Assembly: GCA_016296575.1 (NCBI GenBank)
Contig: JAEDJA010000026.1
Span: 1-37,140, forward strand
DNA length: 37,140 nucleotides
Reading direction: 5' to 3'
Source: Treponema sp.
GTDB taxonomy: Bacteria; Spirochaetota; Spirochaetia; Treponematales; Treponemataceae
The notes under the pieces are model-generated. The model was not told the DNA's origin and made no database searches. It saw nothing but the letters and a program-made list of their open reading frames with translations. Positions 9,551 through 19,036 of this stretch are shown here, piece by piece. Position 1 is the stretch's first letter; every line of letters starts with the position of its first letter. Position numbers and translations under genes: made by a program.

Positions 9551-9555
9551 TCCGA

Positions 9556-10959
9556 TTATTCCTTATACAAATCTTTCAATTCATAAAGAATCAGCTGTTT
9601 TTTGTAAGCCTCATCAATTTCTTTATAACCTGATTTCGAGAAAAATCCATATTTGCTGCAAACTAAACCGGTGCTGTTTACCTGTTGAATTTCGTTCCAG
9701 ATAAGGTTTTTATCTATTTCACTATCACGGAATTTTGCTTCGTAGAAAATATAACTGTTATCATTTTCGGTGACCACATCAAACTCACCGTTTTTGTGAT
9801 TTGCTGGATCGTCATACCAATATTTTCCAATTTTCTCAAATGAGTCCTCTAATTCTCCAGAACGATTCTTACGAATCAAAAATTGTTTGCAAACCTGTTC
9901 GAAAGTCAGAGGTACATAATGCTCTTCAAAATCAGTTTCAATAAATTTATCATAAAAAACTTCTGAATCCATAACTGCAAGACGGGAAAGATTTCTGTAA
10001 ATATATTTGAAATAAAATAAAGTCAGCTGGTCCGAAATATAATAGCCGGCCTTTTTCTTGTTATTTTCATCGTTAATCGGAGATTCTTTTACAACGATAT
10101 CCATACTTATTAACTTATCAAGAACATCGACCAGAGTTGGAGAACTTGAAACCTGAGACTGGGAGAGAATATCTTTAAATCGAACAAATCCTTTTGCAAG
10201 AGCTTCAAAGACTTCATAAGCATTTTGCATTTTTGAAATTTCAGATTTCAGGTGCATCTGAACTTCATTTTCAAAACGACTGCCTGGACTTGCAATCAAA
10301 TCAATTATATTCTGCTTAACAGTCTTGGATGAATCTATTCGCCTGTTGTAATAAGGAATTCCGCCAAAAACAGAATATAAACGAACCTTATCCTCGTCAC
10401 TAAAATCCTGATAGAAGAGTGAAGAATCATAATAATCCATAGCCTTAAGATTCATGAATAAATCAAAACGACCAAAAAGAGGATTTTCTTCAGAAAGCAA
10501 AGACTTCATAGTTTCTACATAAGAACCGCACAGAATAAGCTTTAATTTTGAAGTGGATTTATTATTGTCGATAAAAGACTGAATTATGCTGTCCAGGCCT
10601 TCTACAACTTTCCGGATATAAGGATATTCGTCAATTACAACAATTAATTCTTTTTCTTTGGCTTGTTTATAGAGAAATGCAAGAGTTGATTCAAAGGTAT
10701 CAAAGGCCAATGGTGGTAGACCAAAAGTTTCTGAAATAATTTCGCAAAGAGATTTAACATTATTTATTTCAGAAGTTTCTTTGCACTCGTAATAAATAGA
10801 AGTTGTTTTAGTTCCCTTTAGACAATGCTTAATCAGTTCTGTTTTACCAACTCGGCGACGACCATAAATGAGAGCAGCATTATCTTTATCTGAATTAAAA
10901 AATTTTGAGATTGCTTTAATGTTTTCTTTTCTTCCAAAAAAAGGTTCATCTAGTGTCAT
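9556..10959 (-). CDS. AAA ATPase with DUF234-like nuclease tail
   Basis: An intact 467-aa protein of the PF01637/PF03008 (archaeal-type ATPase plus DUF234) architecture. Residues 7-40 hold the entry FFGRKENIKAI and Walker A GRRRVGKT (33-40). Walker B is LIVVIDE (105-111), followed by sensor LILCGSY. The middle has a winged-helix-like region (FKDILSQSQVSSSPTLVDVL). The C-terminus reads GEFDVV...IFYEAKF, the D-(E-x-K) pattern of a PD-(D/E)XK nuclease fold. The family is widespread and usually annotated only as ATP-binding protein; its role is not established. The gene has a near-consensus promoter and a palindromic leader of its own, so it is a separate unit from the Wadjet genes upstream. Confidence 0.85.
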   Translation of the reverse strand: MTLDEPFFGRKENIKAISKFFNSDKDNAALIYGRRRVGKTELIKHCLKGTKTTSIYYECKETSEINNVKSLCEIISETFGLPPLAFDTFESTLAFLYKQAKEKELIVVIDEYPYIRKVVEGLDSIIQSFIDNNKSTSKLKLILCGSYVETMKSLLSEENPLFGRFDLFMNLKAMDYYDSSLFYQDFSDEDKVRLYSVFGGIPYYNRRIDSSKTVKQNIIDLIASPGSRFENEVQMHLKSEISKMQNAYEVFEALAKGFVRFKDILSQSQVSSSPTLVDVLDKLISMDIVVKESPINDENNKKKAGYYISDQLTLFYFKYIYRNLSRLAVMDSEVFYDKFIETDFEEHYVPLTFEQVCKQFLIRKNRSGELEDSFEKIGKYWYDDPANHKNGEFDVVTENDNSYIFYEAKFRDSEIDKNLIWNEIQQVNSTGLVCSKYGFFSKSGYKEIDEAYKKQLILYELKDLYKE

Positions 10960-10970
10960 TTAGAAACTCC

Positions 10971-11011
10971 TTTTACTCGATTGTATTCGACTCGGCTGTA
11001 ACCGAGTAAAA
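10971..11011 (-). promoter_or_regulatory. Nested palindromes in the 5' leader of the second AAA ATPase gene
   Basis: Outer arms TTTTACTCG (10971-10979) and CGAGTAAAA (11003-11011) enclose an inner ACTCGG/CCGAGT palindrome (10990-10995 and 11002-11007). The minus-strand second arm runs straight into the ribosome binding site (AAAAGGAG), so folding of the leader RNA or binding of a repressor could control expression. Confidence 0.6.
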
Positions 11012-11039
11012 TTATAATACTAAAAGGAAATGCAGTCAA
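11011..11039 (-). promoter_or_regulatory. Promoter of the second AAA ATPase gene
   Basis: On the minus strand TTGACT (11039-11034) and TATAAT (11016-11011) are 17 bases apart, an almost perfect sigma-70 promoter. The -10 abuts the nested palindromes. Confidence 0.75.
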
Positions 11040-11113
11040 GGATGGGATTCTCATATTTCTGTTGCTAATTTTTGAGATGATTTATTGTAAATTAACAATT
11101 ATTGCTGTTATGG

Positions 11114-12349
11114 TCATTTGTACTCTTCTTTCCAGCTGATTATTTCTTGTTCGAGTTTTTGATTATGTTGTAGCATATATTCCATGATTTCTTTATGGCA
11201 TCCATTACCAATCAAGGCTTTAGCTTTTGAGATGTCGTTTTCTTCGAGTGCCTTTGCAAAAGCAGAATAAGTTTTGAGTTCCGTAATTCCCATTTTGTAA
11301 GGCTCAAAATTTATAAGAGTTTTTGAGCGAAGATTTTCCAAAATATAAAAACCATCCGGGTCAATGTCTCCAAAATGAAAATATTCTTTTTTCGCGTTTT
11401 GACTGTAGATTTTTTTCAGGAAGTTTTGCTTTGCGCTGTTATGATAGCCTGAGAGAAAAATATAAAAAGTATCCGAGTTATTTATTCTATTAAATGAGGT
11501 CAAGTTTTCTACGGTCATTATTTTAGAATCAGTTATTTCAAATGAAGTAATTTTTTCGATTGAGGCGGATGAAATTGCAAATGGTATTTCAGAGCAAGTT
11601 TTGGTAATGTTACCATTTTCAAAAAATATTGTTCCGTTTCCCTTAAAATACACATAAGAAGGATTTGCAAAAATATTACATTCTTCAAGAATGACTTTAT
11701 TTACTTCTTTTTCATCAGCGCAATTTTCAATTAAAGAATCAAAATATCCACTTTTTTTAAGAATGCGTAAAATTCTGGTTTTGTATTTTGATTCCCATGT
11801 CTTGGAATTTGCAAGAACTGAAATAGAAAGTTCTCGTTCAAGGATTTCATTTTTGTTCTGCAAAATAAAAGACAAAAGTGCAATTATATTGTTAGCGTCT
11901 TCTAAAGAGTACTCGGCAAGCTTTCCACCCTGGAGTCGCTCAATTTGAGTTTTGCAAAAATCCTTTATTATTTTATGAGAAGAAGTTTTTTCACTAACAG
12001 ATGAATAAAAAGCGATTTCCTCTTTTAGCCTTGTATTTTTATCTTTTACACCAAGAATTATTCGAATCTTATTCCAATTTTCTTCTGTTGCAATTGAAAT
12101 TATTTTTGATATTCTTTCATATTTCCAGGCAAGCTGAATAAGCCCTTCAGATTCAAGCAGCTTACATTGTTTTTCAAAATCTTCAATTACATTAATGTCT
12201 GTTGAATCCTTTTCATATTCTTTGAAAATATCAATAGGCTTTATTGAGAAATTTTGTACAACTGAGTTTGTTCCTTTATAAGTTTTACTGGATTCATATT
12301 TTGTGAGAAGCTTCTGTAATATTTGTTTTTGAATATTTGAATAAATCAT
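11114..12349 (-). CDS. jetD: Wadjet nuclease subunit JetD
   Basis: A 411-aa protein (DUF3322/DUF2220 architecture), the Toprim-like nuclease of the Wadjet system that cleaves plasmid DNA extruded by the SMC-like complex. The catalytic Toprim motifs are visible: Glu281 in MTVENLTSF and Asp328/Asp330 in FHFGDIDPDGF. I start it at ATG 12349 because this ATG overlaps the jetC stop as ATGA; the track-like upstream extension to 12376 lies inside jetC. It is the last gene of the operon, as usual. Nothing in the frame is broken, so cleavage activity is expected. No strong terminator is visible after it. Confidence 0.9.
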   Translation of the reverse strand: MIYSNIQKQILQKLLTKYESSKTYKGTNSVVQNFSIKPIDIFKEYEKDSTDINVIEDFEKQCKLLESEGLIQLAWKYERISKIISIATEENWNKIRIILGVKDKNTRLKEEIAFYSSVSEKTSSHKIIKDFCKTQIERLQGGKLAEYSLEDANNIIALLSFILQNKNEILERELSISVLANSKTWESKYKTRILRILKKSGYFDSLIENCADEKEVNKVILEECNIFANPSYVYFKGNGTIFFENGNITKTCSEIPFAISSASIEKITSFEITDSKIMTVENLTSFNRINNSDTFYIFLSGYHNSAKQNFLKKIYSQNAKKEYFHFGDIDPDGFYILENLRSKTLINFEPYKMGITELKTYSAFAKALEENDISKAKALIGNGCHKEIMEYMLQHNQKLEQEIISWKEEYK

Positions 12350-15300
12350 TCTTTGATTGCGCTCCCAGAATACCACGAACCTTCAACCGGTTTTGTATAC
12401 TTTCCCTGTGTATAAAGAGATACAGTATTATCAATATGCTGCCCAATACTGTTGATTTTTTCTGGTGGGGCTGCATAGAAAACCTGGAAATTATTATCTT
12501 CTAGGAATTTTACCATCTGCTCGATACGTTCTTTTGACAATGCAGAAAAGGCTTCGTCAATAAATGCTATTCTGGCACAACAAACATCTTTAGGATAGAA
12601 TTGCATAAGACTTGCAGCAAGAACTATAAAATACGGCGTTTGTTTTTCTCCCCCACTTGCGGATCCCTGTTTTTTTGACAAATCCATTTCAGATTCTTCA
12701 TCACCTATATGACTTCTGATTGTCATATCATAAGTAAAATAATTACTGTAATCTGAATAATCTTCTTCTTGTTCTGTATCAAGGATTTTGTTTAAGAAAG
12801 ATTGAACATCATCCGCAAGTTTTTCATCGCTTACTGTCCGTTCTGTAAATAAATCCGGGCTTTCTGAATACAGTTGCAGGTTTTTACAGATAGTAAAGAA
12901 AACTTCCCGGTCTGATTTTTCTTCCATTTTGAACTGATATATATCACGTCCAAATGGAATACGCTTTAATTCAGAATTAATAACAGCAATCTCTTCCTTT
13001 GCCGTAATTATCTTTTCATTAAGCTCTGCCACAAAATCATGCAAGAAAACATTACGAAGATTTTCTGATTGTTTTTCAACTTTGTTTTTTGCTTCATCAA
13101 TTTTGACGTTTGCAACATCCCGATAACGGTCGCGGTAGAATGGAATAAATTCGACACCATAGTTTGATGCTTCTATTTCAGAAAGAATATTATATTCACG
13201 CTGCTTATCTTCCATTCTGCGCTTTGCATTTTCAACATCATTTGTAAGATTTTGCAAATGCTTATTACTAATAACAATAAAGGTATTTCGCTGTTTGCTG
13301 GCACGTTCATATTCATCTTTCATTTCATTAATGAGTTCGTTGTATTTAGATGAAAGCTCATTGTACTCTGATTCATATTTCTGAGATTGTTCAATTCGCT
13401 CCGATATTTTATTGTTTGTATTTTCAATATCATTTCTAACAGAGCCATGTCTAGTAGCCAAATCATTATCCTGCTTGTAGGCTTCATCGTAATTTGATTT
13501 AGCAAGGTCGTATTCCTTTGCGGCGGCAAGCATTTCTGGACTGTTTTTTAATTCTTCAATTTGTGCAGAAAGTTTTCCTAAATTTCTATTTTCTTCAGAA
13601 AGCTCGGTTGAACTATTAAAATTATAGCGTTCAGCTTTCCATTCTACATTATCAATCAATGTAACTAATTGATTTCGATTTTTTATTTCTTTTTCATATC
13701 CAGATTTCTCAAGAATAAGTCTCTCAAGCTCTTTTTTAGCCTGTTCCAACTGAAATTTTACTACATTATTTCCTAAACAAACCTGAGTCTTCTGAATCTG
13801 CATAAAACTTGCCGCATAACTTTTACAAAGCATTCCATCTTTTGTAATGCCACCTTTAGGATGTTCATGAAGTTCGTCAATATTTCCACAAAGGTGAATA
13901 CCATTTAAGAGATAATTTGCATATCGTCTTGCACCTTTATTTGTAATATTCAATACAGAGGCCGCTGAGTTTTCTTCAATTTCAGTTTCTGGGATTTTAT
14001 CTGTAAGTATTACACTTGTCTTATAAATATTTTTTTCATTTAAGATTTTTAGAGCTTCATGGCAATATTCATCATCAACAATTATGTTAAATCTCTTATT
14101 CCACAAAAATGTTTCTATTGCTTTGCGCCAGGATTCATCACTAAGAGATTCTACAAGTTCTGCAAAAAGACGAACCTGGCATTTTATACCACGTTTGTTA
14201 AATTCGTTTTGAATAATTCGTTTTGCTTCCTCTGCTTCCGGCGGAAACTGACGAATATTTGCTTCAAGGTCTTTTATTGTCTTCTGATAACCTGTTATCT
14301 CATTTGATACGTCAAAGAGCTTGTCTTTTATTCTACCGTTTTCTTCTATAAATAAATCTCGTTGTTTTTTTATTTTATTTGAAAAATCGATGAATGTAGA
14401 ATTCTTTTTATCCGATGAAAAATCAGTTTCACTCAAATTTAGAAGAATTGTTTTATTTTCATCTGCAACATCAAAATAATTCTCAATTTGTGGGAGAATA
14501 ACTTTTAAGGAAATTTGGAGATTCTTTAATTGGGTAAGTTCATTTTCCAATTCAGAAATCTTTTTAGAAATTTCAGTTTTATCATTCTCCATCTTATTTA
14601 AGCTTTCTGTAAGTGAATGATTCTTATTTTTAATTTCAGAAAGTCTTTCCATCATTTCTGAAAGTTTTATTTCTGATTCTTTTTTCTTTTCTTCCAGGTC
14701 TTTTAGTTGAATCTGATTATTCTGTTGCTTTATTTCCAGCTTTGAAATTTCATCCTTATATTGATTTATATACTGATAGCGGAACATCAATTCACGTATA
14801 TTATAGTTGCGAAGAATCTTTTCATATTCTGAAGTTTTCTGCTCTATTTCTTCAAGAAGGTTCTTTCTTTCCTGAATCTGCTCGAACATTTGTTTTGCCT
14901 GTTCATATAGTTTTCTCTGTTCACGCAGACGATCCAAGGATTTTACTTCTGCTTCAGCAAAAACTGAAGTCTGCAAAAATTTATCTACATTTCGTTCAGG
15001 ATCAAAAGCCATCATCTTAAGCAGCTTTTCTTTATACTTTCTGTAATCTGTAGTTCGTATTCCTAACTGACGGGTTAGCTGTGGAATAGCCTTTTCGCGA
15101 CCAAAAAAATCAGCCCCTTTCAGTGGAATATTTTTGAATGTAAGGTTATTTTTTGATGTTACGATAAGTTTTCCATTTTCAACAGAACTGAAATTAAAAT
15201 CTTCTAATCTGCATTTTTCACGAATTATCCACTGGCTGATAGCTCTGTCACTTTCTGAACGAGATTCCATACAAACAGCAATTACGTGATAATCAGAAAT

Positions 15301-15606
15301 AAGAGGATCATAAAATTCCATGGCAATATAACTTGTAACATTCCCCGGACGAAGATATCTGTCTGCACCGTTTGTCTTTCTGTCACCATGAATATAAGCA
15401 GTTACATTTCTTCCGTTATCGTCAGCCGCTTTATTAAACTGTGTGTTGGCAGTAATAAGATAACTCATTGCATCTAGGATTGTTGTTTTCCCTGTTCCGT
15501 TAACACCAGTAAATAAAGTCGAACTTCCGAGAGAAATTATTTCATTTTGGAAACATGACCAGTTTACAAGGAGAAGTCGTTTTGCTGTTTTGCGATTTTC
15601 TTTCAT
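12346..15606 (-). CDS. jetC: Wadjet SMC-like ATPase JetC (MksB-like)
   Basis: 1086 aa with SMC layout. The N-terminal head has Walker A GVNGTGKTT (34-42). Long coiled-coil arms run about 215-360 and 640-870, and a hinge-like region sits between them (about 410-620). The C-terminal head has the ABC signature SASGGEKQ (from 982) and Walker B ARIAFIDEAFS (Asp1017, Glu1018). Family knowledge: JetC dimerises with JetA and JetB into a loop-extruding complex that recognises small circular DNA and hands it to JetD. The start codon overlaps the jetB stop by one base (TAATG). Length and motifs are normal for a type I Wadjet JetC. Confidence 0.92.
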   Translation of the reverse strand: MKENRKTAKRLLLVNWSCFQNEIISLGSSTLFTGVNGTGKTTILDAMSYLITANTQFNKAADDNGRNVTAYIHGDRKTNGADRYLRPGNVTSYIAMEFYDPLISDYHVIAVCMESRSESDRAISQWIIREKCRLEDFNFSSVENGKLIVTSKNNLTFKNIPLKGADFFGREKAIPQLTRQLGIRTTDYRKYKEKLLKMMAFDPERNVDKFLQTSVFAEAEVKSLDRLREQRKLYEQAKQMFEQIQERKNLLEEIEQKTSEYEKILRNYNIRELMFRYQYINQYKDEISKLEIKQQNNQIQLKDLEEKKKESEIKLSEMMERLSEIKNKNHSLTESLNKMENDKTEISKKISELENELTQLKNLQISLKVILPQIENYFDVADENKTILLNLSETDFSSDKKNSTFIDFSNKIKKQRDLFIEENGRIKDKLFDVSNEITGYQKTIKDLEANIRQFPPEAEEAKRIIQNEFNKRGIKCQVRLFAELVESLSDESWRKAIETFLWNKRFNIIVDDEYCHEALKILNEKNIYKTSVILTDKIPETEIEENSAASVLNITNKGARRYANYLLNGIHLCGNIDELHEHPKGGITKDGMLCKSYAASFMQIQKTQVCLGNNVVKFQLEQAKKELERLILEKSGYEKEIKNRNQLVTLIDNVEWKAERYNFNSSTELSEENRNLGKLSAQIEELKNSPEMLAAAKEYDLAKSNYDEAYKQDNDLATRHGSVRNDIENTNNKISERIEQSQKYESEYNELSSKYNELINEMKDEYERASKQRNTFIVISNKHLQNLTNDVENAKRRMEDKQREYNILSEIEASNYGVEFIPFYRDRYRDVANVKIDEAKNKVEKQSENLRNVFLHDFVAELNEKIITAKEEIAVINSELKRIPFGRDIYQFKMEEKSDREVFFTICKNLQLYSESPDLFTERTVSDEKLADDVQSFLNKILDTEQEEDYSDYSNYFTYDMTIRSHIGDEESEMDLSKKQGSASGGEKQTPYFIVLAASLMQFYPKDVCCARIAFIDEAFSALSKERIEQMVKFLEDNNFQVFYAAPPEKINSIGQHIDNTVSLYTQGKYTKPVEGSWYSGSAIKE

Positions 15607-16328
15607 TATTCTTCATCCTCCATATCAATTCCTAAATCAAAAGGATCTATTTCAGAATCTGTAGAGTCAAAATCTTCTGGCTCATCAATCGCTGTTATAT
15701 CTTCTTCATTACCTTTCATCCTTTTTTCTGCATCTTTCACAAAAGAAACAAATTCACTTTCATTTAACGCAAATTGTAACGAAGGATAAAGAATAATGGT
15801 AAAATCTTCATCACCTATTTCACCACTGGTTCCAATTAAGTTGAATTTACAAAACAGCTTCAATATGTCATTCAATGGTCCTTTATCAAAAGGTTTCTTA
15901 TAGTCATATTTTTCAAGTTCTATATTTAAATCTGACAATGTAATCTTAATAACTTTATCCAGTGAACCACGATGCAATCTGTCAGAAAGTAAAGTCCATA
16001 AACAGCAAAGAATAATACTTTCAATCTTCTTAAATCGGAATCTATTAACTGCAACAGATGCCGATATGTTTTCATTTACGATATTTGAAAGCATTACTAC
16101 ACCGGAATCTTTTTGAACTAAAATTTCAAAACCCATGAAAGAAAAATAGTTAGAAAAGAAATCAGAATTCTTTGATACGAAATAAAACATCTTGCGGTTT
16201 TCTTCGTCTTTGTCACGAACAATAAAAGTTTTCTTTAACAGGGTGCGGGCACATTTCTGGAAGAATTGTTTATCACTGGAGGTAAATTCTGAATTCCAGT
16301 ATTCATTAATAGATTCATTATTTGTCAT
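15606..16328 (-). CDS. jetB: Wadjet subunit JetB (MksE-like, DUF4194)
   Basis: 240 aa, size and position typical of JetB/MksE, the small kite-type winged-helix subunit that bridges the SMC heads. The sequence has the DUF4194 features: an early FFQKCARTLLKKTFIVRD block, FLGFEILVQKDSGVV-like strands, and a central ESIILCCLWTLLSDR helix. It ends in an acidic tail (EEDITAIDEPEDFDSTDSE). It overlaps jetA by 11 bases and abuts jetC, indicating translational coupling in one operon. Confidence 0.88.
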   Translation of the reverse strand: MTNNESINEYWNSEFTSSDKQFFQKCARTLLKKTFIVRDKDEENRKMFYFVSKNSDFFSNYFSFMGFEILVQKDSGVVMLSNIVNENISASVAVNRFRFKKIESIILCCLWTLLSDRLHRGSLDKVIKITLSDLNIELEKYDYKKPFDKGPLNDILKLFCKFNLIGTSGEIGDEDFTIILYPSLQFALNESEFVSFVKDAEKRMKGNEEDITAIDEPEDFDSTDSEIDPFDLGIDMEDEE

Positions 16329-17709
16329 TTTTTTTTGCCCTCCAGTGTTTTGTTATGAAGTTGTCGCTTTCAATATAAGTTCCATCCGTTTCAATAAGAT
16401 ATCCGTTTTCCTTTGCATAACTTACTGCTGCCAGAGATTTTAATATGTCTTCTTTATTTGAATAATTAAACTGACTGTTATCAATAATTTCATTTTGCAT
16501 GAATAAAGCATCCATATATTTTTTCATCTGGTCTTTTGAATATGGATTGTGAGATTCCTGTTCTAGAATATATTTTTGCCGTTCAATTTCTTCTTTGGAT
16601 AATTCAAAATATTCAGATTCAGTATTATGCAAAATCTGCTGGCTCTTATGTGGATACATTACAGATGACTGATCAACATACTCATACTTTTGAATATTAA
16701 ACAAATTTCCGAGCTCTTCTTTTTCTGAACTGTTTTCAGAAGAAATGAGAATTCGTAATGTTTGCTCAACTACACCACGGATATCAAGCCCCTTGTTACG
16801 AAGCATTCGTTCCCGTGCAATTGCTATGTGAATATAAGTATTAATCTTCAGTTTGATATCATCCATTATTTTGTTGTAGTCGTCATGAAGGAATTTTTTT
16901 GTGGAATCAATCATTTCATAAACTCTTTCTTCTGCTTCCATATTTGAAATCAGAACTTTATGAGCTTTTTCTTCTGCTGATAATTCTGTACAAAGAAGAT
17001 TAAAATATTCAGGTTGCTTCATTTCATCAAGCTTACGAGTAATAAAGTTCCTATAAATATGAATATTCTGTTGATGAACAAGTCTTGAATATTCTTTTAT
17101 AAAATCTCCGTCACAATAACTGATAATGTTTTCTGTAAGACTTTCCAGACTTCCTTCATGATTCATTTTCTCGATAATCTTTTTTATAGAAGTTGAAAGT
17201 TTTTTAAGATCTGAAGAAAGAGCTTTTGCATCGGAAAAAGTAGGTTTTAGAATAAAATTATATAGTTCCTGCTTATTTGCATATTCCTTTGAATTAAAAC
17301 GGTTATAAATATTAAGAATGTAACTGGAAAACTCTGGAGTTGCCGGCCGTTTTAATTTATGTAAAAATTCTGCCAGAGCAATTCCATTATCAGTCATTAC
17401 AATATATTTTTCAAAAGTAGAATCATCCTGATCTTCTTCAAGCCAGCCCACAGAAATAAACTTTCTTAAAACAAAGTTAGCTTCATCATTTCCTGCCGTT
17501 GTAGTGTTTTCTTCATCTGTCAAATCAAGATGATTTTCCAATAAAAAAGCAGCAAGTACATCTCGCAAATATGAGCGTTCAAGTCGATAAGAAATTTCTT
17601 TATCATATTGATTATGTATTAATTCCAGACAGTCAGCATATACACGATTATTGCTATTTCCAGCGAGACAATTGAAAAAATCTGATGGAATTATATCAAA
17701 TACGTTCAT
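16318..17709 (-). CDS. jetA: Wadjet kleisin subunit JetA (MksF-like)
   Basis: 463 aa. The N-terminus MNVFDIIPSDFFNCLAG is the usual opening of JetA-family kleisins (DUF5716 type). A winged-helix part (to about residue 110) is followed by helices and a C-terminal wing with EIIDNSQFNYSNKEDILKSL. It is the first gene of the jetABCD operon. The best -10 is TATAAT at 17745-17740 on the minus strand; no good -35 is seen. AAGGAAG lies about 14 bases before the ATG, longer than ideal, but the conserved N-terminus fixes the start. Confidence 0.88.
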   Translation of the reverse strand: MNVFDIIPSDFFNCLAGNSNNRVYADCLELIHNQYDKEISYRLERSYLRDVLAAFLLENHLDLTDEENTTTAGNDEANFVLRKFISVGWLEEDQDDSTFEKYIVMTDNGIALAEFLHKLKRPATPEFSSYILNIYNRFNSKEYANKQELYNFILKPTFSDAKALSSDLKKLSTSIKKIIEKMNHEGSLESLTENIISYCDGDFIKEYSRLVHQQNIHIYRNFITRKLDEMKQPEYFNLLCTELSAEEKAHKVLISNMEAEERVYEMIDSTKKFLHDDYNKIMDDIKLKINTYIHIAIARERMLRNKGLDIRGVVEQTLRILISSENSSEKEELGNLFNIQKYEYVDQSSVMYPHKSQQILHNTESEYFELSKEEIERQKYILEQESHNPYSKDQMKKYMDALFMQNEIIDNSQFNYSNKEDILKSLAAVSYAKENGYLIETDGTYIESDNFITKHWRAKKNDK

Positions 17710-17740
17710 ATTATTTTAAATTGCTTCCTTAGATTGTCTA

Positions 17741-17812
17741 TTATATCATACTTGGGACCAAAGAACGACACTGAGATAAAAAAGCCCAGAACTTAGCTTC
17801 TAAATCAATCAT
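17741..17812 (-). CDS. Possible 23-codon leader ORF before jetA
   Basis: ATG 17812, preceded by AAGGAAAAG, opens a 23-codon frame starting MIDLEAKFWAFLSQ and ending in TAA at 17741, inside the jetA -10 region. It follows directly on the palindrome 17834-17882. It could be a short leader peptide or the N-terminal stump of a lost gene. I recognise no family. Confidence 0.3.
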   Translation of the reverse strand: MIDLEAKFWAFLSQCRSLVPSMI

Positions 17813-17833
17813 CTTTTCCTTATAAGATCTTTG

Positions 17834-17882
17834 TATACTTTAGCGACAACTCTCTTTTTTGGGTACTTATCGCCGAAGTATA
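17834..17882. repeat. Palindrome A, related to that at 18875
   Basis: Arms TATACTTTAGCGACAA (17834-17849) and TTATCGCCGAAGTATA (17867-17882) pair at 13 of 16 positions. The arm core TTATCGCCGA recurs in the palindrome at 18875-18916 on the other side of the truncated ATPase gene. It lies between that gene's stop and the ribosome binding site of the leader ORF. Confidence 0.55.
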
Positions 17883-17897
17883 AGTATACATTTTTTA

Positions 17898-18869
17898 TTA
17901 TAACTGAAACAAATCATCCATTGTTACTTCAGATTGAATCATTCCGCTATATTTGTTTTGTTTTAGTCCATAAGTTGTTATGAAAGTATGATGCAGAGCT
18001 TTTTTTGTTTTTGTAACTTTCTTAAAAAGACTTGCCCGGTTTCTAAGAATTTCTTCATAGGCATCGGTTATAGCATATTCGTCAAAAGAGTATTTTATTT
18101 CACAAATATTTATTACTTGGTCATTACGGTCTATGAGCATGTCTATTTGTCCGCCAGACCATTTTGCTCCATCTTTATCGACAAAACCTTTGCAACTCCA
18201 GGAATAGATACTGCTTAGTACACCCAAAATACTTAATTTTGATTTTATCTGCTTTATATGATGGAAGCACACCTGTTCAAAAGAATACCCAGCCCATGAG
18301 TTCTTATCGCCAGTAAAGGCAAAGTTTGACCAGAAATTTTCATCCTGACTGTTTTCCTTCTGAACGAAGTTCAAGTAAAAGAGTGTAAATAAATCCGTAA
18401 GCTGAAACAGACTGTCCCGCTTTTCTTTTCCAATAGCATTATATTCGCGGATAAAGTCACATTGAGCTAAATTGGAAAGAATTTCTGTAAGAGTTCCACC
18501 TTCTTTTATATGTGTTGCTTCTTTAATTTCTTCTCTGGATAATCCTTTCTTTTTTTCTGAAAGTGCTTCTATAACTTTTCTATAATTTTTTGAATCCTTA
18601 AATAAGGAACGAAAGAGGAATTCATATTCTGTTTTAAGATTTGCATTTTCCTTAAAAAATAGATTATCAATATTCTTTGTAAGAGGAAGGTCTTTTCTAA
18701 GCATATCAAGATAGTAAGGAATGCCACCAAGAATCATATAAAGTTCAAGAATCTGATGACGGTTCATTTCAATCTGTTTAACCTTTTTCAAAAATTCTTC
18801 GGTTTCGCCAAGATTAAATGGAGCAAGATAGATGGAACAGCTTATTCTGCAAAATATTGAAAAAAGCAA
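17898..18869 (-). pseudogene. AAA ATPase remnant, N-terminal Walker domain lost
   Basis: 323 codons matching the C-terminal two thirds of an ATPase of the same broad class as 9556-10959: IYLAPFNLGETEEFLKKV, LGGIPYYLDML, winged-helix LSREEIKEATHIKEGGTLTE, and the nuclease-like GGQIDMLIDR...ICEIKYS near the C-terminus. The Walker A and B motifs are absent; homology begins at about IFCRISCSIYLAPF, just after an inverted repeat (18875-18916). The first codon in the open frame is TTG 18869, not a credible native start. About 150-170 N-terminal residues are missing compared with the family. It is most likely non-functional as an ATPase. Confidence 0.75.
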
Positions 18870-18874
18870 GGATT

Positions 18875-18916
18875 CCTCGGCGATAAGTCATTTTTTTTTG
18901 ACAGTTATCGCTGAGG
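18875..18916. repeat. Palindrome B at the truncation point of the third ATPase
   Basis: CCTCGGCGATAA (18875-18886) and TTATCGCTGAGG (18905-18916) pair at 11 of 12 positions around a loop with a T9 run. On the minus strand a TATAAT (18931-18926) precedes it and GAGGA follows, the same promoter-palindrome-SD layout as the two other ATPase genes. It shares the TTATCGC core with palindrome A (17834-17882). Confidence 0.6.
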
Positions 18917-19036
18917 GATAACAAGATTATATTTTTCAAATTCCTATGGTTTTGAACGTACAACTATTATCCTTCAAGCATTTAGATTCAGATTTTAATT
19001 CAGACTGCCTAACATAAGATTTTCAAAATAATTATT

